Origin: an uncultured Sulfurovum sp.
GTDB taxonomy: Bacteria; Campylobacterota; Campylobacteria; Campylobacterales; Sulfurovaceae
Direction: 5' to 3'
Assembly: GCA_947313765.1 (NCBI GenBank)
Contig: CAMZNQ010000103.1
Coordinates: 1 to 7,569, forward strand
DNA: 7,569 nt
Every line of letters starts with the position of its first letter. The stretch's first letter is position 1. The translations under genes were made by a program, and so were the position numbers. The notes beneath the pieces were generated by a model. It did not search any database and was not told where the DNA came from. It saw only the letters and a program-made list of their open reading frames with translations. Below, one piece after another: positions 1 to 6,397 of this stretch.

Positions 1-119
1 CTAGCCTTCCAGGAATTAATGCTCATGCACCTATGATGATTATTGCCTTTATTATTTTCTATAAACATATTCCAAATATTATGAGAATAGTAAAAAGAGA
101 AGAGCAAAAAGTAGTATAA
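1..119 (+). CDS. plsY: Glycerol-3-phosphate acyltransferase PlsY, C-terminal end (partial)
   Basis: The gene enters from the left edge; the first whole codon starts at base 3 and 38 codons are visible before the TAA at 117-119. PlsY is an inner-membrane enzyme that acylates glycerol-3-phosphate from acyl-phosphate, the first step of phospholipid synthesis in most bacteria. What is seen is a hydrophobic helix (roughly PMMIIAFIIFY) followed by KHIPNIMR and a charged tail ending EEQKVV. This fits the end of PlsY, where a last transmembrane helix leads to a conserved H-x-x-N-I-x-R motif on the cytoplasmic side. The stop lies 3 bases before the folB start, so the two genes are probably cotranscribed and translationally coupled. 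The call rests on a short tail and on gene order (plsY next to folB and a CosR-type regulator occurs in related genomes), so the family is likely but not certain. Confidence 0.75.
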   Translation, partial: SLPGINAHAPMMIIAFIIFYKHIPNIMRIVKREEQKVV

Positions 120-122
120 ACT

Positions 123-455
123 ATGACTATATATATAGAAAAATTAGAAATTACAGCAATAATTGGTATTTTAGAGGCTGAAAGAATAAATCCCCAAAAA
201 GTAGTAGTTGATATGAGAATTGACTACTCCTATAAAGGTGATAAATTTATCAACTATGCTGAAATCATATCTATAGTAGAAAATATGATTAAGAAAAATA
301 GGTATAAACTACTAGAAGATGCTCTAATTGATATTCAAAAAAATATAATAAAAAAGTATTCTATAATTAATGAACTCTATATAAAAATCTATAAACCAGA
401 TATAATAGATAATGCTACTGTTGCACTCTCATTAGAATATTTCAATTATAACTGA
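123..455 (+). CDS. folB: Dihydroneopterin aldolase FolB
   Basis: Cytoplasmic enzyme of tetrahydrofolate synthesis. It splits 7,8-dihydroneopterin into 6-hydroxymethyl-7,8-dihydropterin and glycolaldehyde. The protein has 110 residues, slightly short for a family of about 115-125. Family landmarks are present: GILEAER at 15-21, with Glu20 at the position of the conserved pterin-site glutamate; NYAEI at 44-48, with Tyr45 matching the active-site tyrosine of the usual DYA motif; LLED at 63-66, with Glu65 matching the second pterin-binding glutamate; and YKPD at 90-93, with Lys91 at the catalytic lysine. The many Ile, Lys and Asn residues reflect the A+T-rich genome. The ATG at 123 follows the plsY stop by 3 bases and has no clear Shine-Dalgarno sequence, so translation is probably coupled to plsY. 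Residue equivalences come from motif recognition, not from a computed alignment. Confidence 0.88.
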   Translation: MTIYIEKLEITAIIGILEAERINPQKVVVDMRIDYSYKGDKFINYAEIISIVENMIKKNRYKLLEDALIDIQKNIIKKYSIINELYIKIYKPDIIDNATVALSLEYFNYN

Positions 456-565
456 GATAGCTGAACACTAAAAAACTTCATAGAACATAGCAAAACATAC
501 ACAAACATTTAAAAGTTTTGATGAATTATCGACAATTATTTAAAAAAACTTTAAACTATTAGAAA

Positions 566-594
566 ATTGTGTTATAATATTAAAAAAACACAAT
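566..594. repeat. 8-bp perfect inverted repeat spanning the regulator promoter
   Basis: ATTGTGTT at 566-573 and AACACAAT at 587-594 are exact reverse complements separated by 13 bases. The arms bracket the -10 box and the expected transcription start of the downstream regulator. They could form an operator, for example for autoregulation by the OmpR-type regulator encoded just downstream, or a small hairpin in the 5' leader if transcription starts further upstream. OmpR-family sites are more often direct than inverted repeats, so the link to this regulator is only inference. Confidence 0.45.
573..578 (+). promoter_or_regulatory. Probable sigma-70 promoter (-10 box) of the regulator-kinase operon
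   Basis: A perfect TATAAT sits at 573-578 behind TGTG and lies 35 bases before the regulator ATG, which would put the transcription start near 585. No good -35 hexamer is seen. The upstream sequence is instead rich in short A and T runs, as is usual for Campylobacterota housekeeping promoters. The ribosome binding site AGAAGGA follows at 595-601, 12 bases before the ATG. The rest of the 456-572 gap shows no gene and no clear terminator for folB. Confidence 0.65.
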
Positions 595-613
595 AGAAGG
601 AACTTCAAATATA

Positions 614-1285
614 ATGAGAATTTTAATAATAGAAGATGAAGTAACACTTAGCAAAACGCTATCTGACGGACTTAAAGAGTTTGGTTATCAAAATGATGTT
701 GCAGGAAACATCAAAGATGGAGAATATTTTCTAGGTATTAGAAATTATGATTTAGTGTTACTGGACTGGATGCTTCCAGATGGAAACGGTATAGATATGA
801 TTACAAAACTTAAAGCAAAAGTGCCTAAAACAGCTGTAATTGTACTATCGGCGAGAGATGATAGAGATAGCGAAATTGAAGCACTAAAAGCAGGTGCAGA
901 TGATTATGTACGTAAACCTTTTGATTTTGAGGTATTAACAACTAGAATTGAAGCAAAATTACGTTTTGGTGGTTCAAACATTATTGAGGTAGATGACCTA
1001 ATAATTAATCCTGAAGAGGAGAAAATTATCTATGAAGGTACAGAGATTGAGCTTAAAGGTAAACCTTTTGAGGTGCTTACTCACTTAGCAATGCATAAAG
1101 ACCAAATTGTCTCAAAAGAGCAACTATTAGATGCAATTTGGGAAGAACCAGAACTAGTGACACCAAATGTTATTGAAGTGGCAATTAATCAAATTAGACA
1201 AAAAATGGATAAACCATTAAATATCACAACAATTGAAACTGTAAGAAGAAGAGGTTACAGATTTTGCTTTCCCAAAGGAGCTTAA
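614..1285 (+). CDS. OmpR-family response regulator, HsrA/CosR family, with intact phosphoacceptor Asp
   Basis: DNA-binding transcription regulator of 223 residues. The N-terminal receiver (about 1-118) has every canonical phosphorylation residue: Glu7-Asp8 acidic pocket, Asp51 in LLDWMLPDG, Ser79 in VLSAR and Lys101 in RKPFDF. The C-terminal winged helix (about 123-220) contains KGKPFEVLTHLA, a recognition-helix region TPNVIEVAINQIRQKMD and the wing ETVRRRGYRF. From memory this half is close to identical with Campylobacter CosR and Helicobacter HsrA, essential regulators linked to redox and oxidative-stress control. Those proteins lack the usual phosphoacceptor and are regarded as phosphorylation-independent orphans. 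Here the receiver looks conventional and the next gene is a histidine kinase overlapping by 22 bases, so a phosphorelay is expected. Because the receiver differs in this key respect, no symbol is assigned. The start is supported by AGAAGGA 12 bases upstream and the TATAAT at 573-578. Confidence 0.95.
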   Translation: MRILIIEDEVTLSKTLSDGLKEFGYQNDVAGNIKDGEYFLGIRNYDLVLLDWMLPDGNGIDMITKLKAKVPKTAVIVLSARDDRDSEIEALKAGADDYVRKPFDFEVLTTRIEAKLRFGGSNIIEVDDLIINPEEEKIIYEGTEIELKGKPFEVLTHLAMHKDQIVSKEQLLDAIWEEPELVTPNVIEVAINQIRQKMDKPLNITTIETVRRRGYRFCFPKGA

Positions 1286-2568
1286 AAAACCGTTTTGTCA
1301 TTGAACTTTCTGTTTCAATGACAGCTATTTTTCTTTTTGCTATCACAATACTCTCTATCTACTTTTCAATTACTTTAAAAAATAATATAAAAGATGATAT
1401 GCGTCAACAAGCATCATATATCATAAATAACTACTCTAGCCAACAGCAGTATGATGAAAATATAAATAAAAACCTTTTAAAAAATCTATCTAACTATGAG
1501 ATATATATTCTCTCTGACAAAAATTACAATAAAAATAAAGGTATTGTAGCCTATAGAGAAAATGGAAAAGATTTTTTAGAATTTACTAAACACTATCCTA
1601 ATTATCATAGTTATGTAAAGATAAGAAAAGATATCTCAAAAGAGGAGAAGTTAATATCAGATATCTACTCTATTGTTATGATTATGATTATATTGAGTAC
1701 TATTTTTATTATATTTTTCTCTTATATCCTATCAAAGAAACTTATGCAACCTCTTGAACTATTAACAGATAGATTTACAAACATGAATGAGAGCATGCTT
1801 CAATATCTTGATTTAAAAGAGTTACCTATTGAGTTTATGAAACTAGGAGAGTCAATTAACTTCTTAATTACAAAAATTCAAACTTTTATTAACTATAGAA
1901 AAGAGTTATATGTAGGAACAGCACATGAACTAAAGACTCCTTTAGCTGTTATGCGTCTAAAAAATCAAATTACATTAATGAAGCATAAACAACAAGATAA
2001 AATCCGAGAGACACTAGAGCAGAATATAGAGTCCATAGATACACTAAACTCTATGATTCATAATATTTTAGAGTATGGACGTGCAGAGGGTGCACAGTTT
2101 GAACAACCACAAAGAATTAACCTTATTCGTCTAATGGCTAGTAAAGCTGAAGAGTATGAACTTCTAGCACAATCTCAAAATAGAAAATTCATATACCACT
2201 TCTCCGTTTCTGATTTTAGAATCAATGTTCAACCACTACTATTTATGCAGATTTTTCAAAACTTTATTCAAAATGCACTACGCTTTACACCAGAAAATGG
2301 ACTTGTAAAAATTGAGACAAGAATGGATTCAGAATATTTTATTATTGAGATTATTGATGAGGGAATAGGTATTGATGAGTCTAAAGACCTATTTGCACCT
2401 TTTCATCGTTCTCAAGAGTCAACAGGGGCAGGACTTGGTCTTTTTCTAGCTCAAAATGCTGCTCAATCAATGGGTGTAATCATAAATATAGAGAATAGAG
2501 CAAATGAGGAAAAGGGTGCAATTGCAAGTATTCGTTTCTCTTTAAATCGTTTTTTACTTAAGGATTAA
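1264..2568 (+). CDS. Membrane sensor histidine kinase, partner of the upstream regulator
   Basis: Inner-membrane sensor kinase of 434 residues, presumed to phosphorylate Asp51 of the regulator encoded just upstream. Order of parts: transmembrane helix at about 15-36, a periplasmic sensor region of about 95 residues with no domain I recognise, and a second helix at about 134-155. Next is a weakly conserved HAMP-like linker from Pro163 that lacks the usual DEIG motif, then a dimerisation/phosphoacceptor region with His221 in AHELKTPL. The ATPase domain has an N box at QNFIQNALRFTP (Asn337), G1 at DEGIGI (365-370), an F box at LFAPFH and G2 at GAGLGLF (388-394). All catalytic motifs are intact. 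The start chosen is TTG 1264, preceded by purine-rich AAGAAGAGG, because it keeps the basic SLKNR segment before helix 1. The first in-frame ATG (1318) would fall inside helix 1. The cue it senses cannot be told from sequence. Confidence 0.9.
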   Translation: MLSQRSLKNRFVIELSVSMTAIFLFAITILSIYFSITLKNNIKDDMRQQASYIINNYSSQQQYDENINKNLLKNLSNYEIYILSDKNYNKNKGIVAYRENGKDFLEFTKHYPNYHSYVKIRKDISKEEKLISDIYSIVMIMIILSTIFIIFFSYILSKKLMQPLELLTDRFTNMNESMLQYLDLKELPIEFMKLGESINFLITKIQTFINYRKELYVGTAHELKTPLAVMRLKNQITLMKHKQQDKIRETLEQNIESIDTLNSMIHNILEYGRAEGAQFEQPQRINLIRLMASKAEEYELLAQSQNRKFIYHFSVSDFRINVQPLLFMQIFQNFIQNALRFTPENGLVKIETRMDSEYFIIEIIDEGIGIDESKDLFAPFHRSQESTGAGLGLFLAQNAAQSMGVIINIENRANEEKGAIASIRFSLNRFLLKD

Positions 2569-2584
2569 ATTATTTACTTTAAGT
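2556..2584 (+). terminator. Weak hairpin at the end of the kinase gene
   Basis: ACTTAAGG at 2556-2563 can pair with CTTTAAGT at 2577-2584 (seven Watson-Crick pairs and one G-U) around a 13-base loop that includes the kinase stop codon. It is followed by TATTTTAAT rather than a clean T run. It is A+T-rich with a long loop, so it may be only a weak end for the regulator-kinase transcript, or chance. Confidence 0.2.
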
Positions 2585-2654
2585 TATTTTAATACTTATC
2601 TAATATTAATATCAATAGCAACCATTTTTAAATAAATCATAAGCTTTGTTAAGA

Positions 2655-2660
2655 TATAAA
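2655..2660 (+). promoter_or_regulatory. Candidate promoter (-10 box) of the ferredoxin gene
   Basis: GATATAAAT at 2653-2661 contains a TATAAA -10-like box 38 bases before the ferredoxin ATG, giving a leader of roughly 30 bases. The upstream sequence is T-rich without a clear -35 box, as in many Campylobacterota promoters. A weak ribosome binding site, AAGTGAG, lies at 2683-2689. The 130-base gap from 2569 to 2698 shows no gene. A separate promoter is plausible, but read-through from the kinase gene is also possible. Confidence 0.45.
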
Positions 2661-2698
2661 TCGGAACACAGAATAAAATATAAAGTGAGTATATAAAA

Positions 2699-2950
2699 AT
2701 GGCATTATTAATTGCAAACGACTGTATCGCATGTGACGCATGTAGAGAAGAGTGTCCAAATGAATCAATTGAAGAGAACGACCCAATATATATTATTGAC
2801 CCAGATAGATGTACAGAGTGTGTAGGTCACTATGATGAACCTCAATGTATTGCTGTATGCCCTGTTGATTGTATCGGTTCTGACCCAGATAATATTGAGA
2901 CTGTTCAAGAGTTAAAATTTAAGTTTTCTCAATTAGAGCTTGAAATATAA
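2699..2950 (+). CDS. 2[4Fe-4S] ferredoxin, Allochromatium (Alvin/YfhL) type
   Basis: Small acidic electron carrier of 83 residues, cytoplasmic, with no signal peptide. Two cluster motifs are visible: C-x2-C-x2-C-x3-C with Cys9, Cys12, Cys15 and Cys19 (the last followed by Pro), and C-x2-C-x8-C-x3-C with Cys38, Cys41, Cys50 and Cys54 (followed by PVDC). The six-to-eight residue insertion between the second and third cysteine of the second motif and the C-terminal extension (about 62-83) are hallmarks of Alvin-type ferredoxins, which hold two low-potential [4Fe-4S] clusters. Cys58 is a ninth cysteine, also common in this group. A ferredoxin of this kind (fdxB in Campylobacter) lies beside cosR in related genomes, and the same closeness to the regulator is kept here. 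The redox partners cannot be named from the sequence. Confidence 0.93.
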   Translation: MALLIANDCIACDACREECPNESIEENDPIYIIDPDRCTECVGHYDEPQCIAVCPVDCIGSDPDNIETVQELKFKFSQLELEI

Positions 2951-2977
2951 AATATTTAAATATATTAAATTTATATA

Positions 2978-3002
2978 TCTCTATATTTAAAAAATATAGA
3001 GA
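2978..3002. terminator. Candidate bidirectional terminator between ferredoxin and bamA
   Basis: TCTCTATATTT at 2978-2988 and AAATATAGAGA at 2992-3002 form a perfect 11-bp stem with a 3-base loop in the 76-base gap between two converging genes. On the + strand a T5 run occurs only 8 bases further on (3011-3015). On the - strand the sequence after the stem is A/T-mixed. The stem is A+T-rich (three G-C pairs), so it is a weak terminator at best. Position and perfect symmetry are the main support. Confidence 0.5.
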
Positions 3003-3026
3003 AGATACAATTTTTACAATAGATAT

Positions 3027-5279
3027 TTAAAACTTTCTACCCATTGTAAATTCAAAGTTGGATGTTCTATCTAAGCCATCAGGATCTATAGCTCGTCCAA
3101 AGACTAAATTAATTGGACCCATAGGAGAATACCACTCAATGGAAGCACCATATCCCTTTCTTGTAATCTCATCCACTCTATCACGTCCAACCATACCATA
3201 ATCATAGAAAAACGTTAAACGCATTTTTGCGGCCTTAGATAAAGGAATACTAGCCTCAACACTATTGACAACACTTTTAGTTCCACCTAGATACTTTCTT
3301 GACTCCCTACCCTCTTCATCAACAGAATCAATATGAGGAGAGATAGAGTATGGTTCAAATCCTCTTACAGAACCAATACCACCCATAAAGAGCTTTTCAG
3401 GAAGAGATATTTGACCTTGGTCTTTTAATGCTGTGGCACGAAGTTTATAACGTAAAATCAAATCATAATCAAGAATATCCTCTAAACCATAATAGACACC
3501 AAATTTGAAAGCCCCTTCTAAGAATTTTTCATCTCCACCAACTCCTGTATATCCTAATGAGCCTCCTAAAATAATCCCCTCTCTTGGAACATAAAAATCA
3601 TCTGTAGAATCATAATTTAAACCAACAGAGAATGTACTTTTAGCATAGTTTAAATCCTCTTGTCCAAATATGGAGTAGGTTTGGAATGTTGAATTATCAT
3701 CTACAACCGTCTTGTTCTTACTATAATTATAATTTAGAGAACCATATAGATTACGGGTTAACTGTTTACCAATATTAACCCCTGCTCCCATACTCTTTTG
3801 TGTATAGGTAGAATACTCATACTCATTCTGATATATATTAGCACCTAAACTATAGTCACTATCCCATACTCTTGGATTATTGAAAGAGAGTGAATAGTTT
3901 ACTGATATTTTTGAAATATCAAAAGAGATAGCAGAGTTAATCCCTGAACCAAAGATATTTCTATCTGACACAGATGCCGAAACCATTGCTCCTTGATAAG
4001 AACCGTACCCTCCACCTGCCTGAATACTTCCTGTTGCTGTCTCTTTAACTTTTACCAATAGATTTGAGTGAGTATCATCTATCTTCTCTTGTTCAATAGA
4101 TACTTTCTCAAAGTAACCTCTTCTACCTAATGCTTTTTTTGAATCTTTTAAATCTGTTAATGAAAATCTATCCCCAGGAGCTAGATATATATCTCTTCTT
4201 ATAACTCTATCTTTAGTTGTATGGTTACCAGAGATAATAACATCATTAATGGTTACAACTTTTCCTGGAAAAATTCTATATTGAACATCTACAGTATGAT
4301 TATTTTTATTCTGTTTAAAATCTGGTCTTATCTTAACATTAGCATAACCCAAATCTGCTACACTCTCTTTTAGATACTCCATATCTTTACGGAGTTTATT
4401 TATGTTAAATCTCTTACCCCCAACTGCTTTAAAATTACTCTTAACATTAGAGATATCCAACCCATCAACATCTCCAATAATATTTACACTATTGATTACA
4501 TAAGGCTCTCCCTCATGAATTTTATATGTTATATTTGCCTTATAAGAACCATTATCTATACGCATTAAAGGGTCTGAAACAGTTGCATCCAAATACCCTT
4601 TTTGCATATAAACATCTTTGGCTCTAAATCCGTCATAGGCTAAATGTTCTATGTGTGCGACACCACTATTTAAACCAGGTAACCAACCCATAAAATCTTC
4701 TTCTTGGTTTGCCAATGCTGATTCAAGGTCATCTTTATCAATCTTTTTTGCACCTGAAAAATCAATATTTTCAATATAAATTTTTTCACCTTTATTGACC
4801 TCAAATTCCAGAGCAATACTCTCATCTTTTGGTACAACATTAACCTCTACAACAGTATCATAATAGCCCTCTGACTCAATCTGTTTAATTAAACGTTTTT
4901 TTGCCTTTTCAACTTTAACAGCATCATATAAATCACCTTTGCGAAGCCCTATTGCTGTAAAAACTCCCTCTTGCTCCTCTTCTGAACTATAACCCTCCAT
5001 TTGAAGTTTTGAGATAACTGATTTCTCTTTAAACTGATAAACTAAACCACCATTTTGAGTTGTAGAGACTATAATGTCTGAAAAATAACCTTGAGAGTAG
5101 AATTTTTTAATTGATTCATCAATTTTATTAATATCAAAAGTATCACCAACATGTATATCTGATATCTCTGTTGCCATATCTTTAGATAGGTGTAGTAATC
5201 CATTATACTCTATGGAGGTAATATTTTGGGAAAGAAGTATGGAGCTAAGTCCAATAGATAAAGTAAAAAGTTTGTTCAT
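3027..5279 (-). CDS. bamA: Outer-membrane protein assembly factor BamA
   Basis: Essential Omp85-family protein that folds and inserts beta-barrel proteins into the outer membrane. The 750 residues begin with a signal peptide (basic MNK, hydrophobic stretch to about 17, likely cleaved near residue 20-22). Five periplasmic POTRA domains follow at roughly 22-86, 88-162, 164-256, 258-337 and 339-414. The repeated signs are a hydrophobic strand with G-x-x, an early G-D-x-(F/Y) turn and a helix ending in G-Y-F or G-Y. The membrane barrel spans about 416-750. It carries the loop-6 motif VRGF at 638-641, preceded by GGIGS, and ends in FEFTMGRKF with a terminal Phe, matching the outer-membrane beta-signal. 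Length is close to the usual 750-810. AAGGAA lies 11 bases before the ATG. It diverges from tyrA, a pairing also known in Campylobacter jejuni. No other Bam subunit gene is in the window. Confidence 0.96.
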   Translation of the reverse strand: MNKLFTLSIGLSSILLSQNITSIEYNGLLHLSKDMATEISDIHVGDTFDINKIDESIKKFYSQGYFSDIIVSTTQNGGLVYQFKEKSVISKLQMEGYSSEEEQEGVFTAIGLRKGDLYDAVKVEKAKKRLIKQIESEGYYDTVVEVNVVPKDESIALEFEVNKGEKIYIENIDFSGAKKIDKDDLESALANQEEDFMGWLPGLNSGVAHIEHLAYDGFRAKDVYMQKGYLDATVSDPLMRIDNGSYKANITYKIHEGEPYVINSVNIIGDVDGLDISNVKSNFKAVGGKRFNINKLRKDMEYLKESVADLGYANVKIRPDFKQNKNNHTVDVQYRIFPGKVVTINDVIISGNHTTKDRVIRRDIYLAPGDRFSLTDLKDSKKALGRRGYFEKVSIEQEKIDDTHSNLLVKVKETATGSIQAGGGYGSYQGAMVSASVSDRNIFGSGINSAISFDISKISVNYSLSFNNPRVWDSDYSLGANIYQNEYEYSTYTQKSMGAGVNIGKQLTRNLYGSLNYNYSKNKTVVDDNSTFQTYSIFGQEDLNYAKSTFSVGLNYDSTDDFYVPREGIILGGSLGYTGVGGDEKFLEGAFKFGVYYGLEDILDYDLILRYKLRATALKDQGQISLPEKLFMGGIGSVRGFEPYSISPHIDSVDEEGRESRKYLGGTKSVVNSVEASIPLSKAAKMRLTFFYDYGMVGRDRVDEITRKGYGASIEWYSPMGPINLVFGRAIDPDGLDRTSNFEFTMGRKF

Positions 5280-5309
5280 ATAATTAATTATTCCTTATAA
5301 AATTTTTAT

Positions 5310-5315
5310 CTTATA
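5310..5315 (-). promoter_or_regulatory. Candidate bamA promoter (-10 box)
   Basis: Read on the - strand, GATTATAAGAT contains TATAAG (5310-5315) about 30 bases before the bamA ATG, followed by an A/T-rich leader and the ribosome binding site AAGGAA (5291-5296). The match is imperfect and the region is A+T-rich. The same bases read on the + strand give TATAAT at 5312-5317, which could instead be a second, more distant tyrA promoter. Confidence 0.35.
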
Positions 5316-5356
5316 ATCAAAGGTACTAGTGTATCTTTTTTTCACTAAAAAAGTGG

Positions 5357-5362
5357 TATAAT
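5357..5362 (+). promoter_or_regulatory. Probable tyrA promoter (-10 box) with very short leader
   Basis: TGGTATAATTC carries a perfect TATAAT at 5357-5362 with an upstream TG, typical of an extended -10 promoter. Transcription would start near 5369, giving a leader of only about a dozen bases that begins almost at the ribosome binding site AAGGG (5371-5375, 6 bases before the ATG). A T-rich stretch at 5334-5342 lies where a -35 region would be. Confidence 0.55.
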
Positions 5363-5381
5363 TCAAAAAAAAGGGTTTAAT

Positions 5382-6212
5382 ATGAATATAGGAATTATTG
5401 GCTTAGGACTCATGGGAGGTTCTTTAGGATTAGAACTAAAAAAAGTTCCAAATAAATATGTAATTCTTGGATATGACCATAATTTAGAGCATCAAAAAGA
5501 TGCACTTAAATTAGGTTTGGTAGATAAAGTTACAAATAATCTGTCAAATATAAAAGAATGTGATGTTATTGTCTTAACAATACCTGTTGATGCCATAATC
5601 GAGATTAGTAAAAATCTAAAAGATATAAAAGAAGAGTCTACTATTATTGATTTTGGTTCAAGTAAAGAGAAGATAGATAAAGCTATTCCAAAAGAGATAC
5701 GAAAAAATTTTGTTACTGCACACCCTATGACTGGAACAGAAAAATTTGGGCCAACAGCAGCAATAGAGGGTCTCTATGATGATAAAGTAATGGTTGTATG
5801 TAATAAAGAGAAGAGTGGAAATTTACAAAATAGAGTTGCATTAGAGATTTTTTCAGATATTAATGCAAAGGTTGTCTTTATGGAGGCAAAAGAGCATGAT
5901 AAGCATGTTGCATTTATATCTCACATGCCTCATGCTGTTAGCTATGCCATTGCTAACTCTGTTATGAAACAGGAGAATCCTGAAAATATTATTGCCCTTG
6001 CAGGTGGTGGATTTAAAAGTATGAGTCGTATCGCTAAGAGTTCTCCAAAAATGTGGGAAGATATCTTCAGACAAAATAGAACAAACATGCTTAAATCTTT
6101 AGATATATTCAACAAAGAGATGAAACTTTGTCAAGAGTTAATAGAGAAAGAGGAGTGGGAAAAACTTCATCTTTGGATGAGTAGTGCAAATAGATTACAT
6201 AGTATATTGTAA
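5382..6212 (+). CDS. tyrA: Prephenate dehydrogenase TyrA, monofunctional
   Basis: Tyrosine-biosynthesis enzyme of the cytoplasm. It oxidatively decarboxylates prephenate to 4-hydroxyphenylpyruvate, reducing a nicotinamide cofactor. The 276 residues hold a Rossmann domain (about 1-150) with GLGLMG at 7-12, and an all-helical dimerisation domain (about 155-276). Asp32 at the end of the second strand (GYDHN) favours NAD+ over NADP+. The family catalytic motif is HPMTGTE, with His114. HDKHVAFISHMPHAVSY (172-188), with His181 and His184, is the conserved helix near the substrate site. The size fits a stand-alone TyrA with neither a chorismate mutase domain nor a C-terminal ACT domain, so classic ACT-type tyrosine inhibition is not expected. 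Use of arogenate cannot be excluded. The start is set by AAGGG 6 bases upstream and by the glycine-rich loop directly at the N terminus. The gene diverges from bamA. Confidence 0.94.
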   Translation: MNIGIIGLGLMGGSLGLELKKVPNKYVILGYDHNLEHQKDALKLGLVDKVTNNLSNIKECDVIVLTIPVDAIIEISKNLKDIKEESTIIDFGSSKEKIDKAIPKEIRKNFVTAHPMTGTEKFGPTAAIEGLYDDKVMVVCNKEKSGNLQNRVALEIFSDINAKVVFMEAKEHDKHVAFISHMPHAVSYAIANSVMKQENPENIIALAGGGFKSMSRIAKSSPKMWEDIFRQNRTNMLKSLDIFNKEMKLCQELIEKEEWEKLHLWMSSANRLHSIL

Positions 6213-6223
6213 AAAACAATATA
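6203..6223. repeat. 8-bp inverted repeat at the tyrA stop codon
   Basis: TATATTGT at 6203-6210 and ACAATATA at 6216-6223 pair perfectly around an AAAAA loop that overlaps the tyrA stop (6210-6212). It lies between the converging tyrA and ileS transcription units, where a terminator would be expected. The stem has only one G-C pair per arm and no T run follows on the + strand, so a terminator role is doubtful. The rest of 6224-6279 shows no clear structure. Confidence 0.3.
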
Positions 6224-6279
6224 AAATAGCTAAATTTACTGTAACTCTAGCTCTATCAAAAAGAGAAATAAAAACCCTC

Positions 6280-6396
6280 CTAAAGCTTCTTCTTATAGTG
6301 TCGAACCACCAAAAGTCCGACACCCACAAGCCCAAATATAAAAACAATAGACCCAACAATAACCTCTGTTGGGATAGGTTGGCTTAAGTCAAACAT
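6280..6396 (-). CDS. 38-residue single-span membrane microprotein, downstream of ileS
   Basis: A short ORF of 38 codons plus TAG begins with ATG at 6396-6394, one base after the ileS stop. AGAGG (6403-6407, inside the last ileS codons) lies 6 bases before the ATG, a good ribosome binding site. The predicted peptide opens MFDLSQPIPTE, then has an uninterrupted hydrophobic helix at about 12-31 rich in Val, Ile, Gly and Phe, and ends in the basic tail RHYKKKL. This suggests an N-out, C-in single-span inner-membrane protein. I do not recognise a family. The ORF is too short for most gene callers. Support comes from the start context, the coupling to ileS, the membrane-protein layout and the lack of any better ORF here: the + strand reading of the same bases gives a protein with no such organisation. 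Function is unknown, and any link to IleRS may be only cotranscription. Confidence 0.68.
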   Translation of the reverse strand: MFDLSQPIPTEVIVGSIVFIFGLVGVGLLVVRHYKKKL

Positions 6397-6397
6397 C

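Noticed and set aside
456..565. Possible small RNA or folB terminator upstream of the regulator
   Set aside because: No convincing hairpin plus T run and no separate promoter-like element were found in these bases.
525..566. 13-codon ORF in the folB-regulator gap (reads MNYRQLFKKTLNY)
   Set aside because: No ribosome binding site, ends just before the promoter box, and such short ORFs are expected by chance.
2951..2978. Palindromes such as ATATTTAAATAT after the ferredoxin gene
   Set aside because: Made only of A and T in a region of extreme A+T content, where such symmetry is common by chance.
5853..6074. 73-residue ORF on the - strand inside tyrA
   Set aside because: Fully antisense to well-supported tyrA motifs, no ribosome binding site, no recognisable protein features.
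6184..6387. 67-residue ORF on the + strand after tyrA
   Set aside because: Its start lies inside tyrA in another frame, composition is Lys/Asn-rich without domains, and it runs antisense to the better-supported microprotein.
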